From Natronoarchaeum philippinense (GTDB lineage: Archaea > Halobacteriota > Halobacteria > Halobacteriales > Natronoarchaeaceae): 64,000 bases of DNA. Position numbers and translations under genes: made by a program. The notes under the pieces are model-generated. The model was not told the DNA's origin. It did no database searches and worked only from the letters and a program-made list of their open reading frames with translations. The stretch covers positions 434,001 to 498,000 of the forward strand of contig NZ_OBEJ01000002.1 in the NCBI RefSeq assembly GCF_900215575.1, in the 5' to 3' direction. Below are positions 58,778-64,000 of the stretch, piece by piece. The first letter of the stretch is position 1; the number at the start of each line of letters is the position of its first letter.

Positions 58778-59899
58778 TCAGGCCACGCGCCGGGTCGCGT
58801 CCTGCATGATCTCGATCGCCTCTTTGAGCTCCTCCATCCCGGTCGCGTAGGAGATGCGGGCGTACCCCTCGCCGTGGGCGCCGAAGGCGTCGCCGGGCAC
58901 CACGACGACGCCGCTGTCGATCACTTCGTCGACCCAGCCCTCGGGGACCTCCGGCATCGCGTAGAACGCGCCCGTCGGCGTCGGCACGTCCAATCCGGCG
59001 TCGTCGAGTCCATCGAGCAACACGTCGCGGCGCTCTTGGAAGGCGTCGACCATCTCGTCGACGCGGTCTTGGGGACCGGTCAGGGCGGCCTCGGCGGCGA
59101 ACTGGGCCGGCGCGCTCGCGCAGGCCTGCATGTACTGGTGGACCCGGAGCATGCGCTCGATCCGGCGCGTCGACGCCTGCACCCAGCCGAGTCGCCAGCC
59201 GGTCATCGAGTAGGTCTTCGAGCAGGCGCCGATCGTGACGACCGAGTCCGTCTCGGCGTACTCCATCGGCGAGTGGTGTGCGCCGTCGAAGACGATGCGC
59301 TCGTAGACCTCGTCGGAGATACAGACCACGTCGTGCTCGTCGGCGATGCGGGCGAACTCGCGGATGTCGTCCTCGCTTGCGACCGCGCCGGTCGGGTTCG
59401 ACGGGCTGTTGACGACGAAGGCCGCGGTGTCGTCGGTGATTGCCTCCTCGACGGCGGCGGGATCGAGCGTCAGGTCTTCGCGTAGGCCGACCGGCTTCGG
59501 GACGCCGTCGGCGAGCTTCGTCAGCGCATCGTAGGAGACGAAGCCGGGGTCGGGGAAGATCACTTCCTCGCCGGGGTCGACGTGGGCCTCGATGGCCAGA
59601 TGCAGCGCCTCGCTGCCGCCGGTGGTGGCGATCACGTCGCCCGGATCGACCGCGACGCCCTGATCGCGCTCGTACTTCGCGGCGACGGCCTCGCGCAGGC
59701 TCTCGATACCCTTGTTGGATGTGTAGCCGTCCGCGAGCCCCTCGCTGATCGCCTCGCGAGCGGCCTCGCGGGCGTGGGACGGCGTCGGGAAGTCCGGCTG
59801 TCCCAGCCCCAGATTGATCGCGTCCTCGCCCGCGGCCTCGAACACCTCTCGGATGCCGCTGATCGACACGCTCTCGACGCGCGCTGCGAACTCCGTCAT
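58778..59899 (-). CDS. Class I/II PLP-dependent aminotransferase
   Basis: This 373-residue aminotransferase has ATTGGSEALHLAIEAH (about 91-106) and the substrate-binding NSPSNPTGAVAS (about 164-175). The lysine that binds PLP is K228 in IGACSKTYSMTGWRLGW, and the C-terminal arginine region is YARISYATG. It is probably an aspartate or aromatic/branched-chain aminotransferase, and the exact substrate is not deducible. It is monocistronic. Confidence 0.93.
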   Translation of the reverse strand: MTEFAARVESVSISGIREVFEAAGEDAINLGLGQPDFPTPSHAREAAREAISEGLADGYTSNKGIESLREAVAAKYERDQGVAVDPGDVIATTGGSEALHLAIEAHVDPGEEVIFPDPGFVSYDALTKLADGVPKPVGLREDLTLDPAAVEEAITDDTAAFVVNSPSNPTGAVASEDDIREFARIADEHDVVCISDEVYERIVFDGAHHSPMEYAETDSVVTIGACSKTYSMTGWRLGWVQASTRRIERMLRVHQYMQACASAPAQFAAEAALTGPQDRVDEMVDAFQERRDVLLDGLDDAGLDVPTPTGAFYAMPEVPEGWVDEVIDSGVVVVPGDAFGAHGEGYARISYATGMEELKEAIEIMQDATRRVA

Positions 59900-59965
59900 A
59901 CCCCTACGAGCGCGTCGGGTGCGGATAGTTTTGGTGGTTGGCGCCGACCAGTTTTTGGCGTCGCG

Positions 59966-60709
59966 CTACTGGAACATCCGGAGCGGCTGGGCTTGGGAAC
60001 TCTCGTCGGTGGCGGCCTGTTGCATCCGGCGGGCGAGCTGTTCTTTCTGCGCGCGGATCTCCTCGGCTCGGTCGCGCAGTTCCGACACGTCGGCGTCGAC
60101 GCCGGCGAGCGGACCGATCCCCTGTTCGATCAGCGCCGCGGCCGCCTCCGGGTCGGGAAACTGCGGGTCGCTCTCGACGATTAGCCCGATGCCGTCGACG
60201 CCCGTTTCGGCAGCGCGTTCGAGCAACGCGCCGGTTGGCCCGGCGACGGCGCCGTTCTCGCTGGGCGCCGCCACGTCGAGCTCCGCCAGCCGATCGGCGG
60301 CGTCGTCGGTCGTTGCGACGCCGAACACCGGTCTGGGCTCTGCCTCGCTCTGTCCGGGGTAGCCGCTGCAGTACACCGGCAGGGCGTCTTGGGCGTCGAT
60401 CCAGCCGGTGATACACTCGGCAAACCCCGGTGCGGCCGACGCCGAGACCGGAACGTCGCTCTGGAGCGCGAGGAGGTTCCGTTCGGCGTCGGCGTACAGC
60501 CGCACCGCCGGCCGGACGATCCGGTCGCCCTCCCGGTAGACGCCGACGCCGGGCAGGCCCTCGCAGTGGACGCTCGCGTAGTAGGTCATCTCGAACTGAT
60601 CGACGAGGTGGTCGGTCGCAAGCTTGCCGACCAATCCCAGTCCCGGCAGCCCCTCGATCAGCGTCGGCGCGTCCAGCTCGACCTCGGCCCGGCGCTCGAT
60701 ACGTGCCAT
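59966..60709 (-). CDS. Proteasome-assembly-chaperone-like protein (PAC2 family)
   Basis: This 247-residue protein has the PAC2 pattern: LIEGLPGLGLVGKLATDHLVDQ (about 17-38), CEGLPGVGVYREGDRIVRP, ITGWIDAQDALPVYCSGYPG and ALLERAAETGVDGIGLIVESDPQFPDPEAAAAL. The C-terminal 35 residues are a charged coiled-coil-like helix ending QPLRMFQ. Archaeal members may help assemble the proteasome or act as ATP-grasp-related factors. A TATA-like ACTTAATAC at 60730-60738 is 26 bp from the ATG at 60709, which favours this start over the ATG at 60724. Confidence 0.9.
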   Translation of the reverse strand: MARIERRAEVELDAPTLIEGLPGLGLVGKLATDHLVDQFEMTYYASVHCEGLPGVGVYREGDRIVRPAVRLYADAERNLLALQSDVPVSASAAPGFAECITGWIDAQDALPVYCSGYPGQSEAEPRPVFGVATTDDAADRLAELDVAAPSENGAVAGPTGALLERAAETGVDGIGLIVESDPQFPDPEAAAALIEQGIGPLAGVDADVSELRDRAEEIRAQKEQLARRMQQAATDESSQAQPLRMFQ

Positions 60710-60729
60710 GTCATGTGGTTGCATCCCTC

Positions 60730-60740
60730 ACGTATTAAGT
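60730..60740 (-). promoter_or_regulatory. TATA-like box of the PAC2 gene
   Basis: The minus strand reads ACTTAATAC, centred about 26 bp before the ATG at 60709. The more distal ATG at 60724 would be only about 11 bp away, so the TATA box decides the start. Confidence 0.55.
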
Positions 60741-60816
60741 ACCCCGGCGCCGTGCGCGGACGGAGTCCCATCGCGCTCCGAAACCCCCAAGCGCCCGCCC
60801 CGCAAAGCCGCCGGCA

Positions 60817-61749
60817 ATGGAACCACTGGAGCGGTATCGACCGCTGATCGACGACTTCGAGGCGTTTCGAGCGGCCTGCGAGCGGCCGCTGTCCTCGGCG
60901 GTGCGAGTCAACACGATCAAAGCCGATATCGACCGCGTTCGGACGGCGTTCGAGGATGCCGGCATCGGCTACGAGCAGGCCGACTGGAACGAGCGCGTGT
61001 TCACGCTCGACACCGACAGCCCGGGCACGACGTGGCCGTCGATGCACGGCTGGATTCACGGCCAAGAGGAAGTCTCGTCGCTCCCGCCGGTCGTGCTCGA
61101 TCCGCAACCGGGCGAGCGCGTCTGGGACGCCGCGGCGGCGCCGGGCAGCAAGACGACCCAACTCGCCGCGCTGATGGACGACCGCGGACTGCTCGTCGCC
61201 AACGACAACAACCTCGGGCGGCTCTCGGCGCTCCGATTTAACGCCGAACGGCTGGGCGTCACGAACGTCGCCGTCACCAACCAAGACGCCCGGAACTTCT
61301 CGCTGAAACCCTTCGGCTCGGAGAGCGACGAGGCCGAGCGCGTCGAAGCGTTCGATCGCGCGCTGGTCGACGTTCCCTGCACCTGCGAGGGCACGATCCG
61401 GAAGAACCCCGACGTGCTCGACGAGTGGTCGCTCGACCACGTCACGAGCGTCGCGGGCATCCAGAAGGGCATCCTGACGCGCGCGATTCAGGCCACGAAG
61501 CCGGGCGGCCGCGTCGTCTACTCGACGTGTACGTTCGCGCCCGAGGAGAACGAGGCCGTGCTCGATCACGTCCTCGACGTCGAGGACTGCCGGATCGTCG
61601 AGCAGGACGTGCCGATGGACCACGTCTCCGGCGTCACCGAGTTCGAAGGCGAGACCTACGACCCGAGCGTCGAGAAGGCCGCACGGATCTACCCCCATCA
61701 CAACGACACGGGCGGGTTCTTCTGTGCGACGCTGGAGGTGGGCACATGA
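60817..61749 (+). CDS. RsmB/NOP-family RNA cytosine-5 methyltransferase
   Basis: This 310-residue enzyme has the SAM motif WDAAAAPGSKTTQLAAL (about 103-119), motif IV DVPCTCEGT (C188/C190) and motif VI STCTFAPEENE (C238). Both catalytic cysteines of the m5C-RNA methyltransferase family are present. Archaeal members modify tRNA or rRNA, and the target is not deducible. The following gene, a PUA-like domain protein, overlaps its stop by four bases and probably supplies RNA binding. Confidence 0.92.
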   Translation: MEPLERYRPLIDDFEAFRAACERPLSSAVRVNTIKADIDRVRTAFEDAGIGYEQADWNERVFTLDTDSPGTTWPSMHGWIHGQEEVSSLPPVVLDPQPGERVWDAAAAPGSKTTQLAALMDDRGLLVANDNNLGRLSALRFNAERLGVTNVAVTNQDARNFSLKPFGSESDEAERVEAFDRALVDVPCTCEGTIRKNPDVLDEWSLDHVTSVAGIQKGILTRAIQATKPGGRVVYSTCTFAPEENEAVLDHVLDVEDCRIVEQDVPMDHVSGVTEFEGETYDPSVEKAARIYPHHNDTGGFFCATLEVGT

Positions 61750-62270
61750 GCGACGACGGCGAGACGCTGCGGGAAAACGTCGGCCAACGCTTCGCGCGCC
61801 TTCCGGCGACCGCCGACGAGCGCGATGTCGAGGGGCGAGTCTCCCGCGAAGAAGTGCTCGACTGGTGGGAGACTCGCTTCGGCGTCCCGCCGGAGACGTT
61901 CGATGACTACACGTTCTGGGAGAAAGGCGCCGGCAAGATCTGGGCGCTGGCGGGCGATGTCGTCTCGCCGATCGAGGTCGAGGCGATCGGGATGAAAGTG
62001 CTGCGAACGCGTCAGGAACACTGGAAGCCGACGACCGACGCCGTCCAGCGCTTCGGCCCCGAGGCGTCGAAGAATGTGATCGAACTCGACGCCGCCGACG
62101 CGCGGGCCTTCGCCGCCGGCGAGGACTTAGAGCCGGACTGGGACGGCGACTGGGGCTACCTGATCGGCGCCCACGAGATCGCCGGCGGCATCGAGCCGAT
62201 CGGCGTCGGCCTGTTCACCCACGGCACGCTGCGCTCGATGGTGCCGAAGGGACGCCAGCGCGACGTGTAG
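61746..62270 (+). CDS. PUA-like partner of the RNA methyltransferase (DUF7122-like)
   Basis: This 174-residue protein overlaps the methyltransferase stop (ATGA). It contains FGVPPETFDDYTFWEKGAGKIWALAGD (about 45-71), an ALEHWKPTTD-like stretch, IELDAADARAFAAGEDLEPDW and a C-terminal GYLIGAHEIAGGIEPIGVGLFTHGTLRSMVPKGRQRDV. This is the pattern of the PUA-like C-terminal domain that is fused to NOP2/RsmF in other species. A split of methyltransferase and RNA-binding domain is therefore likely. Confidence 0.85.
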   Translation: MSDDGETLRENVGQRFARLPATADERDVEGRVSREEVLDWWETRFGVPPETFDDYTFWEKGAGKIWALAGDVVSPIEVEAIGMKVLRTRQEHWKPTTDAVQRFGPEASKNVIELDAADARAFAAGEDLEPDWDGDWGYLIGAHEIAGGIEPIGVGLFTHGTLRSMVPKGRQRDV

Positions 62271-62374
62271 AGACTGCGAAAGCGGTTTTGAGACTGACGT
62301 GTCCCCTCGAAAACCAGTGGCCACGAAGCTTATACCGGCTCCGTAGATGATTCTCGCGTATCGCCATCGGAACC

Positions 62375-62524
62375 ATGCTCAATCTGCAACGATACGTCGA
62401 GCGATTCCTCGTCAGAGAGGGAGACACGCCGATCTTTCGGTGTACCGGCTGTGGCTGTACGTACGGCTCGAACAACGACTCCTGTACCGAGTGCTGGAGC
62501 GGTCGGCTCGTGCGGGTCGAGTGA
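62375..62524 (+). CDS. 49-residue zinc-finger micro-protein
   Basis: This protein reads MLNLQRYVERFLVREGDTPI, then FRCTGCGCTYGSNNDSCTEC, then WSGRLVRVE. The CTGC and CTEC pairs form a zinc ribbon like those of haloarchaeal small CPxCG-related proteins. GCTTATACC lies about 40 bp upstream of the ATG. It is short but the composition and cysteine spacing make it credible. It ends 28 bp before the convergent AKR stop. Confidence 0.75.
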   Translation: MLNLQRYVERFLVREGDTPIFRCTGCGCTYGSNNDSCTECWSGRLVRVE

Positions 62525-62533
62525 GGTCGGGCC

Positions 62534-62547
62534 GGCGTCCGGACGCC
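62534..62547. repeat. GGCGTCCGGACGCC perfect palindrome
   Basis: This 14-bp palindrome lies between convergent stops of the micro-protein gene (62524) and the aldo/keto reductase gene (62552). This is a member of the 3'-end palindrome family. Confidence 0.75.
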
Positions 62548-62551
62548 CCGC

Positions 62552-63391
62552 TTACTGCGAGATACCGTACACGTCTCGACTCCAGTCTTTCTCCCGGGTG
62601 TCGTAGACTGCGTGGTCCCGGTCGAGAGCGTCGAGCCGCTCGCGGTCGGCGTCGTCGAGCGACCAGTCGAACAACTCGAAGTTGTCGCGGATGTGCTCGG
62701 GCGACCCCGACTTGGGGATGGCGACCACGTCGTTCTCGATGGCCCACCGGAGCACGATCTGGGCGGGCGTCTTCTCGTAGGCCTCGGCCAGTTCCTGCAC
62801 GGTGTCGTCGTCGAGCACCTCGGTCCGGGCCAGCGGCGCCGCGGCCTCGATCACGGTGTCGGACTCCCGGATCGCTTCGACCCAGTCGGGCCGTTGGAGC
62901 CACGGGTGGTGCTCGATCTGGTTGACGGCGATCGGCACGTCCGAGATGTGATTCGCCGCTCCGAGCTGGTAGGGGCTGAAGTTCGAGACGCCGATGTTCC
63001 GGACTTTCCCCTCCGCGTGGAGCTGTTCCATCGCGTTCAGCGTCTCCCGGAGCGACACCGCCGGGTTGGGCCAGTGGATCAGGTATAGATCGAGGTAGTC
63101 GGTGCCGAGCTTTTCGAGGGACTCCTCGCACGACCTGCGGACCGACTCGTACTCCAGATTCTTCGGGAGCACCTTCGAGGTGAGAAACAGGTCGTCGCGG
63201 TCGTAGTCGGCGAGCACCTCGCCGATCTCGGCCTCGTTCATGTAGCCCTCGGCCGTGTCGACGTGCGTGTAGCCCGCATCGAGCGCGGCGCGAACCCCCT
63301 TCTGGACGGTCTCGCCGCCGATGTCCCACGTTCCGTAGCCGATCATCGGCATCTCGTCGCCGCCGGGCAGCGTCACTGTCGGTGTACTCAT
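62552..63391 (-). CDS. Aldo/keto reductase, 279 aa
   Basis: This AKR has MIGYGTWDIGG (about 16-26), GYTHVDTAEGYMNEAEIG (catalytic D and Y), FLTSKVLP (catalytic K), DLYLIHWPNP (catalytic H) and the cofactor region IPKSGSPEHIRDN. It is related to, but clearly diverged from, the AKR at 11546-12379. The family reduces a broad range of aldehydes and ketones with NADPH. The ATG at 63391 was preferred because the AKR core starts right after it. The gene is monocistronic. Confidence 0.95.
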   Translation of the reverse strand: MSTPTVTLPGGDEMPMIGYGTWDIGGETVQKGVRAALDAGYTHVDTAEGYMNEAEIGEVLADYDRDDLFLTSKVLPKNLEYESVRRSCEESLEKLGTDYLDLYLIHWPNPAVSLRETLNAMEQLHAEGKVRNIGVSNFSPYQLGAANHISDVPIAVNQIEHHPWLQRPDWVEAIRESDTVIEAAAPLARTEVLDDDTVQELAEAYEKTPAQIVLRWAIENDVVAIPKSGSPEHIRDNFELFDWSLDDADRERLDALDRDHAVYDTREKDWSRDVYGISQ

Positions 63392-63479
63392 ACGGACGCC
63401 ACTATGCGAGAGCCGCCCTAACCGTTGGGGGTTCCGGCACGCGCGTCGGAGTCGAGCAGGACGCCGCGGTCGCCGCGGC

Positions 63480-63926
63480 TCAATCGGCGTGCCGAACAAT
63501 GTGCACGTCGTAGCGCGGGTCCTCCGAGATCGGGTTGCCGACGCTGGTCAGCGGCGTCGAGACGCGGCCGGCGTTCTCGCTGCCGACGAAGATGATCGAC
63601 GCCTCCAGATCGGCCGCGACCTGTCGGATCGCGCGCGTCACGTCGGTCGTCAGCGTCGCCCGGTAGTCGGTCTCTGCGGTCTCCTCGCAGCGAAGCCGCG
63701 CCGCCGGCGCGACATCCTCGACCTGCTGGCGAAGCCGCGTGCAGATTCGGTCGGTGTCGAACTGCTCGCCGGGGTCGATCCAGCCGCGGTCGCGGGCGAA
63801 CTCGGCGTCCGGCGGGATCACCGCCAGCGCGACGACCTCCTCGCCGGTAAGTTCGCCGAACTCGGTCGCGCGGTCGAGCGCGGCCGTCGAGAGCGCCGAG
63901 CCGTCGAACGGCACCAGAAGTGTCAT
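63480..63926 (-). CDS. UspA-family universal stress protein
   Basis: This 148-residue protein has the Usp N-terminal strand MTLLVPFDGSALSTAALDRA and EEVVALAVIPP. ATP-binding usually relies on G-2x-G-9x-G(S/T). Here the C-terminal IIFVGSENAGRVSTPLTSVG carries VGSENAG-like residues, a diverged version. It is a single-domain protein. AGTTAACATC lies about 27 bp upstream of the ATG at 63926 and supports that start over earlier in-frame codons. Confidence 0.9.
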   Translation of the reverse strand: MTLLVPFDGSALSTAALDRATEFGELTGEEVVALAVIPPDAEFARDRGWIDPGEQFDTDRICTRLRQQVEDVAPAARLRCEETAETDYRATLTTDVTRAIRQVAADLEASIIFVGSENAGRVSTPLTSVGNPISEDPRYDVHIVRHAD

Positions 63927-63976
63927 AGTTCGATCGTCATCGGGACGGATGTTAACTGTTTGGCGGCGGTCGCCGT

Positions 63977-64000
63977 TCACTCCTCGCGCTCGCGGACGGT
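63977..64000 (-). CDS. C-terminal end of a minus-strand gene (cut by window edge)
   Basis: The minus strand reads TVREREE and stop at the window edge, a charged C-terminus typical of haloarchaeal proteins. Only seven codons are visible, so no product is proposed. Confidence 0.35.
   Translation of the reverse strand, partial: TVREREE

Overview
The window is chromosomal DNA from a haloarchaeon (class Halobacteria). The evidence is high GC, strongly acidic proteins, leaderless genes with TATA-like boxes about 26-30 bp upstream, twin-arginine lipoprotein signals, an FtsZ2/CdrS/CdrL cell-division locus, HalOD1 and Bat-type regulators, and the enzymes and regulator of the semi-phosphorylative Entner-Doudoroff pathway. 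The genus cannot be fixed from sequence reading alone. No rRNA, CRISPR array, prophage or intact transposon is present.

Layout. 1-2.1 kb holds the end of a DUF58 gene, a membrane protein and a convergent MoxR ATPase. 2.2-2.6 kb holds tRNA-Ser(CGA) and a tandem array of structured repeats, each ending in a copy of the tRNA 3' end. 2.6-13.9 kb is core metabolism and membrane genes: polysaccharide deacetylase, GNAT, LeuA-type synthase, DUF192, an ABC-2 exporter operon with its winged-helix regulator, aldo/keto reductase, lipoprotein and hydrolase. 14-17.7 kb is ncsA (tRNA thiolation), ftsZ2, cdrS and cdrL. 17.9-18.1 kb is tRNA-Tyr(GTA) followed by a second element of the same design as those behind tRNA-Ser. 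19-26.3 kb includes the sugar-catabolism cluster gdh, gfcR and kdgA, plus RidA and PAPS-reductase-like proteins. 26.3-29 kb is a lower-GC accessory patch with a PQQ-repeat lipoprotein and a decayed IS5-type transposase. 29-34.2 kb has a winged-helix/zinc protein, a membrane protein and a GH13 amylase. 34.2-39 kb is a signalling block in which three HalOD1 proteins alternate with two small zinc proteins beside a 1004-residue Bat-like regulator. 39-42.7 kb has a bactofilin-like protein and an AbrB/PIN toxin-antitoxin pair lying between a small zinc-finger gene and a truncated copy of it. 42.8-48 kb is a ferredoxin-etfB-etfA-fixC operon for electron transfer to quinone. 48-53.4 kb has two paralogous HTH-GNAT fusions, an RDD protein and a YchF-type GTPase. 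53.4-56.7 kb is a lower-GC type II restriction-modification island with a winged-helix gene. 56.8-64 kb has PAP2, UbiA, aminotransferase, PAC2, RsmB/NOP methyltransferase, aldo/keto reductase and UspA genes.

The most unusual material is non-coding. Both tRNA genes are followed by elements of about 130-163 bp with a shared plan: a 9-bp-stem hairpin, an inverted copy of part of the tRNA T-arm, an inner stem carrying a GCG(A)AGCGAGC-type motif, and a direct copy of the tRNA 3' end. The hairpin stem shows compensatory base changes between copies. A second pattern is a family of GGCGTC/GACGCC palindromes at eleven sites, all at gene 3' ends. Other candidates are a palindromic operator between the TATA box and start site of cdrS-ftsZ2, phased repeats in the restriction-modification promoter region, and two palindromes carried in frame inside a GNAT gene.
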